Assembly (NCBI GenBank): GCA_947034895.1
Contig: OX344763.1
Location: 79,317,093-79,381,092, forward strand
Direction: 5' to 3'
Source: Rhytidiadelphus loreus
Lineage: Eukaryota > Streptophyta > Bryopsida > Hypnales > Hylocomiaceae
Length of the DNA stretch: 64,000 nucleotides
Below, piece after piece: positions 35,033-47,340 of the stretch. The position numbers and the translations under genes were made by a program. Under the pieces are notes generated by a model. The model did no database searches. It saw only the letters and a program-made list of their open reading frames with translations, and was not told the DNA's origin. Position 1 is the stretch's first letter, and each line of letters begins with the position of its first letter.

Positions 35033-35213
35033 TTGAAAGTGGCCACCAATAGCATATTCTTTTCGATTCGAAAGTTTGGGAATAATTGCAACTTTCTCCA
35101 CGAGTTTTCCATTTTTAAGGAACGTGGATTTGATGAGTTTCTACTTTTCTGGACACTAAAATACAAGGCACAGTCCTTGCCCCCACTAATATTTTCTTTC
35201 ATGAACAAGGCCC
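35033..35213. repeat. Subfamily: GGATTTGATGAG monomer
   Basis: Marked by GATTTGATGAG and usually CTAAAATACAAGG. Copies start at 1188, 24356, 35033, 36662, 40282, 47160, 47703, 49875, 50418, 54218, 55123, 56390, 59648, 60734, 61096 and 63630. It is absent between 1369 and 24355, which supports the core being a separate expansion. Confidence 0.8.
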
Positions 35214-35575
35214 TTGAAAGTGGCCACCAATAGCATATTTTTTTCGATTGGAAAGTTTGGGAATAATTGCAATTTGTTCCACGAGTTTTCCTTTTTTAAG
35301 GAACGTGGATTTCATGAGTTTCTACTTTTCTGGACACTAAAGTCCAGCGCACGGTCCTTGCCCCCATTAATATTTTGTTTTACAAACAAGGTCATTGAAA
35401 GTGGCCACCAATAGCATATTTTTTTCGATTCGAAAGTTTGGGAATAATTGCAACTTGCTCCACGTGTTTTCCATTTTTAAGGAACGTGGATTTCATGACT
35501 TTCTACTTTTCTGGACACTAAAGTACAGCGCACGGTCCTTGCCCCCACTAATATTCTGTTTTGCGAACAAGGTCA

Positions 35576-35756
35576 TTGAAAGTGGCCACCAAAAGCATAT
35601 TATTTTGGATTCGAAAGTTTGGGAATAATTGCAATTTGTTCCACGAGTTTTCCTTTTTTAAGGAACGTGGATTTCATGAGTTTCTACTTTTCTGGACACT
35701 AAAGTACAGGGCACATTCCTTACGCCCACTAATATTTTGTTTCATAAACAAGGTCA
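35576..35756. repeat. Divergent subfamily: TTATTTTGGATTCG monomer
   Basis: Marked by CATATTATTTTGGATTCG, CAATTTGTTCC and CCTTTTTTAAGG. Copies start at 25622, 27069, 35576, 37205, 40825, 48427, 51142, 53495 (this one with CCTATTTTAAGG), 55485, 60010 and 61458. It is absent left of 25.6 kb. It lacks the TTTCGATTCGAAA dyad. Monomers at 48970 and 51685 join a normal start to its second half. Confidence 0.8.
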
Positions 35757-35937
35757 TTGAAAGTGGCCACCAATAGCATATTTTTTTCGATTCGAAAGTT
35801 TGGGAATAATTGCAACTTGCTCCACGAGTTTTCCAGTTTTAAGGAACGTGGATTTCATGAGTTTCTACTTTTCTGGACACTAAAGTACAGCGCACGGTCC
35901 TTGCCCCCATTAATATTTTGTTTTACAAACAAGGTCA

Positions 35938-36118
35938 TTGAAAGTGGCCACCAATAGCATATTTTTTTCGATTCGAAAGTTTGGGAATAATTGCAACTTC
36001 TTCCACGTGTTTTCTATTTTCAAGGAACGTAGATATCATGACTTTCTACTTTTCTGGACACTAAAGTACAACGCACGGTCCTTGCCCCCACTAATATTTT
36101 GTTTTACAAACAAGGTCA
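35938..36118. repeat. Subfamily: CGTAGATATCATGAC monomer
   Basis: Creates the GATATC palindrome and breaks the right hairpin arm (ACGTAGA for ACGTGGA). Copies start at 1731, 25984, 27431, 35938, 37567, 38834, 41187, 42454, 44083, 48065, 49151, 50780 and 51866. A further GAATGTAGATATC form is at 53676, 55666, 60191, 61639 and 63087. It is absent between 1912 and 25983. Confidence 0.8.
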
Positions 36119-36480
36119 TTGAAAGTGGCCACCAATAGCATATTTTTTTCGATTCGAAAGTTTGGGAATAATTAGAACTTGCTCCACGTGTTTTCCATTT
36201 TTAAGGAACGTGGATTTTATGACTTTCTACTTTTCTGGACACTAAAGTACAGCGCACGGTCCTTGCCCCCACTAATATTCTGTTTCGCGAACAAGGTCAT
36301 TGAAAGTGGCCTCCAATAGCATATTTTTTTCGATTCGAAAGTTTGGGAATAATTGCAACTTGCTCCACGTGTTTTCCATTTTTAAGGAACGTGGATTTCA
36401 TGACTTTCTACTTTTCTGGACACTAAAGTACAGCGCACGGTCCTTGCCTCCATTAATATTTTGTTTTACAAACAAGCTCA

Positions 36481-38109
36481 TTGAAAGTGGCCACCAATAG
36501 CATATTTTTTTCGATTCGAAAGTTTGGGAATAATTGCAAATTTCTCCACGAGTTTTCCATTTTTAAGGAACGTGGATTTCATGACTTTCTACTTTTCTGG
36601 ACACTAAAGTACAGGGCACAGTCCTTGCCCCCACTAATATTTTGTTTCATAAACAAGGCCCTTGAAAGTGGCCACCAATAGCATATTCTTTTCGATTCGA
36701 AAGTTTGGGAATAATTGCAACTTTCTCCACGAGTTTTCCATTTTTAAGGAACGTGGATTTGATGAGTTTCTACTTTTCTGGACACTAAAATACAAGGCAC
36801 AGTCCTTGCCCCCACTAATATTTTCTTTCATGAACAAGGCCCTTGAAAGTGGCCACCAATAGCATATTTTTTTCGATTGGAAAGTTTGGGAATAATTGCA
36901 ATTTGTTCCACGAGTTTTCCTTTTTTAAGGAACGTGGATTTCATGAGTTTCTACTTTTCTGGACACTAAAGTCCAGCGCACGGTCCTTGCCCCCATTAAT
37001 ATTTTGTTTTACAAACAAGGTCATTGAAAGTGGCCACCAATAGCATATTTTTTTCGATTCGAAAGTTTGGGAATAATTGCAACTTGCTCCACGTGTTTTC
37101 CATTTTTAAGGAACGTGGATTTCATGACTTTCTACTTTTCTGGACACTAAAGTACAGCGCACGGTCCTTGCCCCCACTAATATTCTGTTTTGCGAACAAG
37201 GTCATTGAAAGTGGCCACCAAAAGCATATTATTTTGGATTCGAAAGTTTGGGAATAATTGCAATTTGTTCCACGAGTTTTCCTTTTTTAAGGAACGTGGA
37301 TTTCATGAGTTTCTACTTTTCTGGACACTAAAGTACAGGGCACATTCCTTACGCCCACTAATATTTTGTTTCATAAACAAGGTCATTGAAAGTGGCCACC
37401 AATAGCATATTTTTTTCGATTCGAAAGTTTGGGAATAATTGCAACTTGCTCCACGAGTTTTCCAGTTTTAAGGAACGTGGATTTCATGAGTTTCTACTTT
37501 TCTGGACACTAAAGTACAGCGCACGGTCCTTGCCCCCATTAATATTTTGTTTTACAAACAAGCTCATTGAAAGTGGCCACCAATAGCATATTTTTTTCGA
37601 TTCGAAAGTTTGGGAATAATTGCAACTTCTTCCACGTGTTTTCTATTTTCAAGGAACGTAGATATCATGACTTTCTACTTTTCTGGACACTAAAGTACAA
37701 CGCACGGTCCTTGCCCCCACTAATATTTTGTTTTACAAACAAGGTCATTGAAAGTGGCCACCAATAGCATATTTTTTTCGATTCGAAAGTTTGGGAATAA
37801 TTAGAACTTGCTCCACGTGTTTTCCATTTTTAAGGAACGTGGATTTTATGACTTTCTACTTTTCTGGACACTAAAGTACAGCGCACGGTCCTTGCCCCCA
37901 CTAATATTCTGTTTCGCGAACAAGGTCATTGAAAGTGGCCTCCAATAGCATATTTTTTTCGATTCGAAAGTTTGGGAATAATTGCAACTTGCTCCACGTG
38001 TTTTCCATTTTTAAGGAACGTGGATTTCATGACTTTCTACTTTTCTGGACACTAAAGTACAGCGCACGGTCCTTGCCTCCATTAATATTTTGTTCTACAA
38101 ACAAGCTCA
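36481..38109. repeat. 9-mer HOR (1629 bp), copy 2
   Basis: Same nine units as 34852-36480. Differences noticed are CAAGCTCATTG versus CAAGGTCATTG near 37562 and TTGTTCTACAAAC near 38092. A third, partial copy (seven units) lies at 40463-41729. Confidence 0.9.
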
Positions 38110-40281
38110 TTGAAAGTGGCCACCAATAGCATATTTTTTTCGATTCGAAAGTTTGGGAATAATTGCAACTTTCTCCACGAGTTTTCCAATTTTAAGGAAC
38201 GTGGATTTCATGAGTTTCTACTTTTCTGGACATTAAAGTACAGGGCACAGTCCTTGCCCCCACTAATATTTTGTTTCATGAATAAGGCCCTTGAAAGTGG
38301 CCACCAATAGCATATTTTTTTCGATTCGAAAGTTTGGGAATAATTGCAACTTGTTCCACGTGTTTTCTATTTTCAAAGAACGTGGATTTCATGAGTTTCT
38401 ACTTTTCTGGACACTAAAGAACAGCGCACGGTCCTTGCCTCCATTAATATTTTGTTTTACAAACAAGCTCATTGAAAGTGGCCACCAATAGCATATTTTT
38501 TTCGATTCGAAAGTTTGGGAATAATTGCAACTTTCTCCACGAGTTTTCCAATTTTAAGGAACGTGGATTTCATGAGTTTCTACTTTTCTGGACATTAAAG
38601 TACAGGGCACAGTCCTTGCCCCCACTAATATTTTGTTTCATGAATAAGGCCCTTGAAAGTGGCCACCAATAGCATATTTTTTTCGATTCGAAAGTTTGGG
38701 AATAATTGCAACTTGCTCCACGAGTTTTCCAGTTTTAAGGAACGTGGATTTCATGAGTTTCTACTTTTCTGGACACTAAAGTACAGCGCACGGTCCTTGC
38801 CCCCATTAATATTTTGTTTTACAAACAAGGTCATTGAAAGTGGCCACCAATAGCATATTTTTTTCGATTCGAAAGTTTGGGAATAATTGCAACTTCTTCC
38901 ACGTGTTTTCTATTTTCAAGGAACGTAGATATCATGACTTTCTACTTTTCTGGACACTAAAGTACAACGCACGGTCCTTGCCCCCACTAATATTTTGTTT
39001 TACAAACAAGGTCATTGAAAGTGGCCACCAATAGCATATTTTTTTCGATTCGAAAGTTTGGGAATAATTGCAACTTGCTCCACGTGTTTTCCATTTTTAA
39101 GGAACGTGGATTTTATGACTTTCTACTTTTCTGGACACTAAAGTACAGCGCACGGTCCTTGCCCCCACTAATATTCTGTTTCGCGAACAAGGTCATTGAA
39201 AGTGGCCTCCGATAGCATATTTTTTTCGATTCGAAAGTTTGGGAATAATTGCAACTTGCTCCACGTGTTTTCCATTTTTAAGGAACGTGGATTTCATGAC
39301 TTTCTACTTTTCTGGACACTAAAGTACAGCGCACGGTCCTTGCCTCCATTAATATTTTGTTTTACAAACAAGCTCATTGAAAGTGGCCACCAATAGCATA
39401 TTTTTTTCGATTCGAAAGTTTGGGAATAATTGCAACTTTCTCCACGAGTTTTCCAATTTTAAGGAACGTGGATTTCATGAGTTTCTACTTTTCTGGACAT
39501 TAAAGTACAGGGCACAGTCCTTGCCCCCACTAATATTTTGTTTCATGAATAAGGCCCTTGAAAGTGGCCACCAATAGCATATTTTTTTCGATTCGAAAGT
39601 TTGGGAATAATTGCAACTTGTTCCACGTGTTTTCTATTTTCAAAGAACGTGGATTTCATGAGTTTCTACTTTTCTGGACACTAAAGTACAGCGCACGGTC
39701 CTTGCCCGCATTAATATTCTGTTTTACAAACAAGGTCATTGAAAGTGGCCACCAATAGTATATTTTTTTCGATTCGAAAGTTTGGGAATAATTGCAACTT
39801 TCTCCTCGAGTTTTCCTATTTTAAGGAACGTGGATTTCATGACTTTCTACTTTTCTGGACACTAAAGTACAGGGCACAGTCCTTGCCCCCACTAATATTT
39901 TGTTTCATAAACAAGGCCCTTGAAAGTGGCCACCAATAGCATATTTTTTTCTATTCGAAAGTTTGGGAATAATTGCAACTTGTTCCACGTGTTTTCTATT
40001 TTCAAAGAACGTGGATTTCATGAGTTTCTACTTTTCTGGACACTAAAGTACAGCGCACGGTCCTTGCCCGCATTAATATTCTGTTTTACAAACAAGGTCA
40101 TTGAAAGTGGCCACCAATAGTATATTTTTTTCGATTCGAAAGTTTGGGAATAATTGCAACTTTCTCCTCGAGTTTTCCTATTTTAAGGAACGTGGATTTC
40201 ATGACTTTCTACTTTTCTGGACACTAAAGTACAGGGCACAGTCCTTGCCCCCACTAATATTTTGTTTCATAAACAAGGCCC
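36843..40281. repeat. 20-mer duplication, copy 1 (offset 3620 bp, 19 monomers matched)
   Basis: Nineteen monomers match 40463-43901 in order. Shared private variants include CTGGACATTAAAG, CTAAAGAACAGC, GTGGCCTCCGATAG, TTTTTCTATTCG and CCAATAGTATATTT. Confidence 0.9.
39558..40281. repeat. Dimer HOR (362 bp x 2)
   Basis: 39558-39919 and 39920-40281 are the same dimer: a class V unit with TTTTCAAAGAACG and a CTCCTCGAGTTTTCC unit. The second copy has TTTTTCTATTCG. The pair of dimers is duplicated again at 43178-43901. Confidence 0.85.
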
Positions 40282-40462
40282 TTGAAAGTGGCCACCAATA
40301 GCATATTTTTTTCGATTGGAAAGTTTGGGAATAATTGCAATTTGTTCCTCGAGTTTTCCATTTTTAAGGAACGTGGATTTGATGAGTTTCTACTTTTCTG
40401 GACACTAAAATACAAGGCACAGTCCTTGCCCCCACTAATATTTTCTTTCATGAACAAGGCCC

Positions 40463-43400
40463 TTGAAAGTGGCCACCAATAGCATATTTTTTTCGATTGG
40501 AAAGTTTGGGAATAATTGCAATTTGTTCCACGAGTTTTCCTTTTTTAAGGAACGTGGATTTCATGAGTTTCTACTTTTCTGGACACTAAAGTCCAGCGCA
40601 CGGTCCTTGCCCCCATTAATATTTTGTTTTACAAACAAGGTCATTGAAAGTGGCCACCAATAGCATATTTTTTTCGATTCGAAAGTTTGGGAATAATTGC
40701 AACTTGCTCCACGTGTTTTCCATTTTTAAGGAACGTGGATTTCATGACTTTCTACTTTTCTGGACACTAAAGTACAGCGCACGGTCCTTGCCCCCACTAA
40801 TATTCTGTTTTGCGAACAAGGTCATTGAAAGTGGCCACCAAAAGCATATTATTTTGGATTCGAAAGTTTGGGAATAATTGCAATTTGTTCCACGAGTTTT
40901 CCTTTTTTAAGGAACGTGGATTTCATGAGTTTCTACTTTTCTGGACACTAAAGTACAGGGCACATTCCTTACGCCCACTAATATTTTGTTTCATAAACAA
41001 GGTCATTGAAAGTGGCCACCAATAGCATATTTTTTTCGATTCGAAAGTTTGGGAATAATTGCAACTTGCTCCACGAGTTTTCCAGTTTTAAGGAACGTGG
41101 ATTTCATGAGTTTCTACTTTTCTGGACACTAAAGTACAGCGCACGGTCCTTGCCCCCATTAATATTTTGTTTTACAAACAAGGTCATTGAAAGTGGCCAC
41201 CAATAGCATATTTTTTTCGATTCGAAAGTTTGGGAATAATTGCAACTTCTTCCACGTGTTTTCTATTTTCAAGGAACGTAGATATCATGACTTTCTACTT
41301 TTCTGGACACTAAAGTACAACGCACGGTCCTTGCCCCCACTAATATTTTGTTTTACAAACAAGGTCATTGAAAGTGGCCACCAATAGCATATTTTTTTCG
41401 ATTCGAAAGTTTGGGAATAATTAGAACTTGCTCCACGTGTTTTCCATTTTTAAGGAACGTGGATTTTATGACTTTCTACTTTTCTGGACACTAAAGTACA
41501 GCGCACGGTCCTTGCCCCCACTAATATTCTGTTTCGCGAACAAGGTCATTGAAAGTGGCCTCCAATAGCATATTTTTTTCGATTCGAAAGTTTGGGAATA
41601 ATTGCAACTTGCTCCACGTGTTTTCCATTTTTAAGGAACGTGGATTTCATGACTTTCTACTTTTCTGGACACTAAAGTACAGCGCACGGTCCTTGCCTCC
41701 ATTAATATTTTGTTTTACAAACAAGCTCATTGAAAGTGGCCACCAATAGCATATTTTTTTCGATTCGAAAGTTTGGGAATAATTGCAACTTTCTCCACGA
41801 GTTTTCCAATTTTAAGGAACGTGGATTTCATGAGTTTCTACTTTTCTGGACATTAAAGTACAGGGCACAGTCCTTGCCCCCACTAATATTTTGTTTCATG
41901 AATAAGGCCCTTGAAAGTGGCCACCAATAGCATATTTTTTTCGTTTCGAAAGTTTGGGAATAATTGCAACTTGTTCCACGTGTTTTCTATTTTCAAAGAA
42001 CGTGGATTTCATGAGTTTCTACTTTTCTGGACACTAAAGAACAGCGCACGGTCCTTGCCTCCATTAATATTTTGTTTTACAAACAAGCTCATTGAAAGTG
42101 GCCACCAATAGCATATTTTTTTCGATTCGAAAGTTTGGGAATAATTGCAACTTTCTCCACGAGTTTTCCAATTTTAAGGAACGTGGATTTCATGAGTTTC
42201 TACTTTTCTGGACATTAAAGTACAGGGCACAGTCCTTGCCCCCACTAATATTTTGTTTCATGAATAAGGCCCTTGAAAGTGGCCACCAATAGCATATTTT
42301 TTTCGATTCGAAAGTTTGGGAATAATTGCAACTTGCTCCACGAGTTTTCCAGTTTTAAGGAACGTGGATTTCATGAGTTTCTACTTTTCTGGACACTAAA
42401 GTACAGCGCACGGTCCTTGCCCCCATTAATATTTTGTTTTACAAACAAGGTCATTGAAAGTGGCCACCAATAGCATATTTTTTTCGATTCGAAAGTTTGG
42501 GAATAATTGCAACTTCTTCCACGTGTTTTCTATTTTCAAGGAACGTAGATATCATGACTTTCTACTTTTCTGGACACTAAAGTACAACGCACGGTCCTTG
42601 CCCCCACTAATATTTTGTTTTACAAACAAGGTCATTGAAAGTGGCCACCAATAGCATATTTTTTTCGATTCGAAAGTTTGGGAATAATTGCAACTTGCTC
42701 CACGTGTTTTCCATTTTTAAGGAACGTGGATTTTATGACTTTCTACTTTTCTGGACACTAAAGTACAGCGCACGGTCCTTGCCCCCACTAATATTCTGTT
42801 TCGCGAACAAGGTCATTGAAAGTGGCCTCCGATAGCATATTTTTTTCGATTCGAAAGTTTGGGAATAATTGCAACTTGCTCCACGTGTTTTCCATTTTTA
42901 AGGAACGTGGATTTCATGACTTTCTACTTTTCTGGACACTAAAGTACAGCGCACGGTCCTTGCCTCCATTAATATTTTGTTTTACAAACAAGCTCATTGA
43001 AAGTGGCCACCAATAGCATATTTTTTTCGATTCGAAAGTTTGGGAATAATTGCAACTTTCTCCACGAGTTTTCCAATTTTAAGGAACGTGGATTTCATGA
43101 GTTTCTACTTTTCTGGACATTAAAGTACAGGGCACAGTCCTTGCCCCCACTAATATTTTGTTTCATGAATAAGGCCCTTGAAAGTGGCCACCAATAGCAT
43201 ATTTTTTTCGATTCGAAAGTTTGGGAATAATTGCAACTTGTTCCACGTGTTTTCTATTTTCAAAGAACGTGGATTTCATGAGTTTCTACTTTTCTGGACA
43301 CTAAAGTACAGCGCACGGTCCTTGCCCGCATTAATATTCTGTTTTACAAACAAGGTCATTGAAAGTGGCCACCAATAGTATATTTTTTTCGATTCGAAAG

Positions 43401-43901
43401 TTTGGGAATAATTGCAACTTTCTCCTCGAGTTTTCCTATTTTAAGGAACGTGGATTTCATGACTTTCTACTTTTCTGGACACTAAAGTACAGGGCACAGT
43501 CCTTGCCCCCACTAATATTTTGTTTCATAAACAAGGCCCTTGAAAGTGGCCACCAATAGCATATTTTTTTCTATTCGAAAGTTTGGGAATAATTGCAACT
43601 TGTTCCACGTGTTTTCTATTTTCAAAGAACGTGGATTTCATGAGTTTCTACTTTTCTGGACACTAAAGTACAGCGCACGGTCCTTGCCCGCATTAATATT
43701 CTGTTTTACAAACAAGGTCATTGAAAGTGGCCACCAATAGTATATTTTTTTCGATTCGAAAGTTTGGGAATAATTGCAACTTTCTCCTCGAGTTTTCCTA
43801 TTTTAAGGAACGTGGATTTCATGACTTTCTACTTTTCTGGACACTAAAGTACAGGGCACAGTCCTTGCCCCCACTAATATTTTGTTTCATAAACAAGGCC
43901 C
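40463..43901. repeat. 20-mer duplication, copy 2 (offset 3620 bp)
   Basis: Copy of 36843-40281. Differences noticed include TTTCGTTTCG near 41941 versus TTTCGATTCG in copy 1. The unit between the copies (40282-40462) is a hybrid. It has TCGATTGGAAAG and TTTGTTCCTCGAG in its first half and a GGATTTGATGAG second half. Confidence 0.9.
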
Positions 43902-46900
43902 TTGAAAGTGGCCACCAATAGCATATTTTTTTCGATTCGAAAGTTTGGGAATAATTGCAACTTTCTCCACGAGTTTTCCATTTTTAAGGAACGTGGACTT
44001 GATGAGTTTCTACTTTTCTGGACACTAAAGTACAGGGCACAGTCCTTGCCCCCACTAATATTTTGTTTCATAAACAAGGTCATTGAAAGTGGCCACCAAT
44101 AGCATATTTTTTTCGATTCGAAAGTTTGGGAATAATTGCAACTTCTGCCACGTGTTTTCTATTTTCAAGGAACGTAGATATCATGACTTTCTACTTTTCT
44201 GGACACTAAAGTACAACGCACGGTCCTTGCCCCCACTAATATTTTGTTTTACAAACAAGGTCATTGAAAGCGGCCACCAATAGCATATTTTTTTCGATTC
44301 GAAAGTTTGGGAATAATTGCAACTTTCTCCACGAGTTTTCCAATTTTAAGGAACATGGATTTCATGAGTTTCTACTTTTCTGGACACTAAAGTACAAGGC
44401 ACAGTCCTTGCCCCCACTAATATTTTGTTTCATGAATAAGGCCCTTGAAAGTAGCCACCAATAGCATATTTTTTTCGATTCGAAAGTTTGGGAATAATTG
44501 CAACTTGTTCCACGTGCTTTCTATTTTCAAGGAACGTGGATTTCATGAGTTTCTACTTTTCTGGACACTAAAGTACAAGGCACAGTCCTTGCCCCCACTA
44601 ATATTTTGTTTCATAAACAAGGTCATTGAAAGTGGCCACCAATAGCATATTTCTTTCGATTCGAAAGTTTGGGAATAATTGCAACTTTCTCCACGAGTTT
44701 TCCAATTTTAAGGAACGTGGATTTCATGAGTTTCTATTTTTCTGGACACTAAAGTACAAGGCACAGTCCTTACCACCACTAATATTTTGTTTCATAAACA
44801 AGGCCCTTGAAAGTGGCCACCAATAGCATATTTTTTTCAATTCGAAAGTTTGGGAATAATTGCAACTTGCTCCACGAGTTTTCCAATTTTAAGGAACGTG
44901 GATTTCATAACTTTCTACTTTTCTGGACACTAAAGTACAGGGCACAGTCCTTGCCCCCACTAATATTTTCTTTCATGAACAAGGCCCTTGAAAGTGGCCA
45001 CCAATAGCATATTTTTTTCGATTCGAAAGTTTGGGAATAATTGCAACTTGTTCCACGTGTTTTCTATTTTCAAGGAACGTGGATTTCATGAGTTTCTACT
45101 TTTCTGGACACTAAAGTACAGCGCACGGTCCTTGCCCCCACTAATATTCTGTTTCGCGAACAAGGTCATTGAAAGTGGCCACCAATAGCATATTTTTTTC
45201 GATTCGAAAGTTTGGGAATAATTGCAACTTGCTCCACGAGTTTTCTAATTTTAAGGAACGTGGATTTCATGAGTTTCTACTTTTCTGGACACTAAAGTAC
45301 AAGGCACAGTCCTTGCCCCCACTAATATTTTGTTTCATAAACACGGTCATTGAAAGTGGCCACCAATAGCATATTTTTTTCGATTCGAAAGTTTGGGAAT
45401 AATTGCAACTTGCTCCACGAGTTTTCCAATTTTAAGGAACGTGGATTTCATGACTTTCTACTTTTCTGGACACTAAAGTACAGGGCACAGTCCTTGCCCC
45501 CACTAATATTTTGTTTCATAAACAAGGCCCTTCAAAGTGGCCACCAATAGCATATTTTTTTCGATTCGAAAGTTTGGGAATAATTGCAACTTGCTCCACG
45601 TGTTTTCCATTTTTAAGGAACGTGGATTTCATGACTTTCGACTTTTCTGTATACTAAAGTACAGCGCACGGTCCTTGTCCCCACTAATATTCTGTTTCGC
45701 GAACAAGGTCATTGAAAGTGGCCACCAATAGCATATTTTTTTCGATTCGAAAGTTTGGGAATAATTGCAACTTTCTCCACGAGTTTTCCAATTTTAAGGA
45801 ACGTGGATTTCATGACTTTCTACTTTTCTGGACACTAAAGTACAGCGCACGGTCCTTGCCCCCACTAATATTTTGTTTCATGAATAAGGCCCTTGAAAGT
45901 AGCCACCAATAGCATATTTTTTTCGATTCGAAAGTTTGGGAATAATTGCAACTTGTTCCACGTGTTTTCTATTTTCAAAGAACGTGGATTTCATGAGTTT
46001 CTACTTATCTGGACACTAAAGTACAGCGCACGGTCCTTGCCCGCATTAATATTCTATTTTACAAACAAGGTCATTGAAAGTGGCCACCAATAGCATATTT
46101 TTTTCGATTCGAAAGTTTGGGAATAATTGCAACTTTCTCCACGAGTTTTCCAATTTTAAGGAACGTGGATTTCATGACTTTCTACTTTTCTGGACACTAA
46201 AGTACAGCGCACGGTCCTTGCCCCCACTAATATTTTGTTTCATGAATAAGGCCCTTGAAAGTAGCCACCAATAGCATATTTTTTTCGATTCGAAAGTTTG
46301 GGAATAATTGCAACTTGTTCCACGTGTTTTCTATTTTCAAAGAACGTGGATTTCATGAGTTTCTACTTTTCTGGACACTAAAGTACAGCGCACGGTCCTT
46401 GTCCCCACTAATATTCTGTTTCGCGAACAAGGTCATTGAAAGTGGCCACCAATAGCATATTTTTTTCGATTCGAAAGTTTGGGAATAATTGCAACTTTCT
46501 CCACGAGTTTTCCAATTTTAAGGAACGTGGATTTCATGACTTTCTACTTTTCTGGACACTAAAGTACAGGGCACAGTCCTTGCCCCCACTAATATTTTGT
46601 TTCATGAACAAGGCCCTTGAAAGTGGCCACCAATAGCATATTTTTTTCGATTCGAAAGTTTGGGAATAATTGCAACTTGTTCCACGTGTTTTCTATTTTC
46701 AAGGAACGTGGATTTCATGACTTTCTACTTTTCTGGACACTAAAGTACAGGGCACGGTCCTTGCCCCCACTAATATTCTGGTTCGCGAACAAGGTCATTG
46801 AAAGTGGCCACCAATAGCATATTTTTTTCGATTCGAAAGTTTGGGAATAATTGCAACTTTCTCCACGAGTTTTCCATTTTTAAGGAACGTGGATTTCATG

Positions 46901-46978
46901 AGTTTCTACTTTTCTGGACACTAAAGTACAAGGCACAGTCCTTGCCCCCACTAATATTTTGTTTCATAAACAAGGCCC
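43902..46978. repeat. Transitional mosaic segment
   Basis: Mostly single-copy monomer combinations with private changes: GGACTTGATGAG near 43995, CTTCTGCCACGTG near 44142, GAAAGCGGCC near 44267, CATAACTTTC near 44906. It contains one dimer pair (45712-46073 and 46074-46435). It also holds a three-monomer run, 46436-46978, matching 34128-34670 at an offset of 68 monomers. Confidence 0.75.
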
Positions 46979-47340
46979 TTGAAAGTGGCCACCAATAGCA
47001 TATTCTTTTCGATTCGAAAGTTTGGGAATAATTGCAACTTTCTCCACGAGTTTTCCATTTTTAAGGAACGTGGATTTCATGAGTTTCTACTTTTCTGGAC
47101 ACTAAAGTACAAGGCACAATCCTTGCCCCCACTAATATTTTGTTTCATAAACAAGGCCCTTGAAGGTGGCCACCAATAGCATATTCTTTTCGATTCGAAA
47201 GTTTGGGAATAATTGCAACTTTCTCCACGAGTTTTCCATTTTTAAGGAACGTGGATTTGATGAGTTTCTACTTTTCTGGACACTAAAATACAAGGCACAG
47301 TCCTTGCCCCCACTAATATTTTCTTTCATGAACAAGGCCC

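Larger units (their letters stand above)
34852..36480. repeat. 9-mer HOR (1629 bp), copy 1
   Basis: Order: AATTTCTCCACGAG unit, GGATTTGATGAG unit, TCGATTGGAAAG unit with AAAGTCCAGCGC, SAR-type V unit, TTTTGGATTCG unit, CCAGTTTTAAGG unit, CGTAGATATC unit, AATTAGAACTTG unit, GTGGCCTCC unit. All nine recur in order at 36481-38109. Confidence 0.9.
34852..43901. repeat. Right-hand domain B: 9-mer HOR nested in 20-mer duplication
   Basis: Fifty monomers are organised as two adjacent 9-mers, then non-9-mer material, then a repeat of most of the whole. The individual copies are listed separately. Confidence 0.85.
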
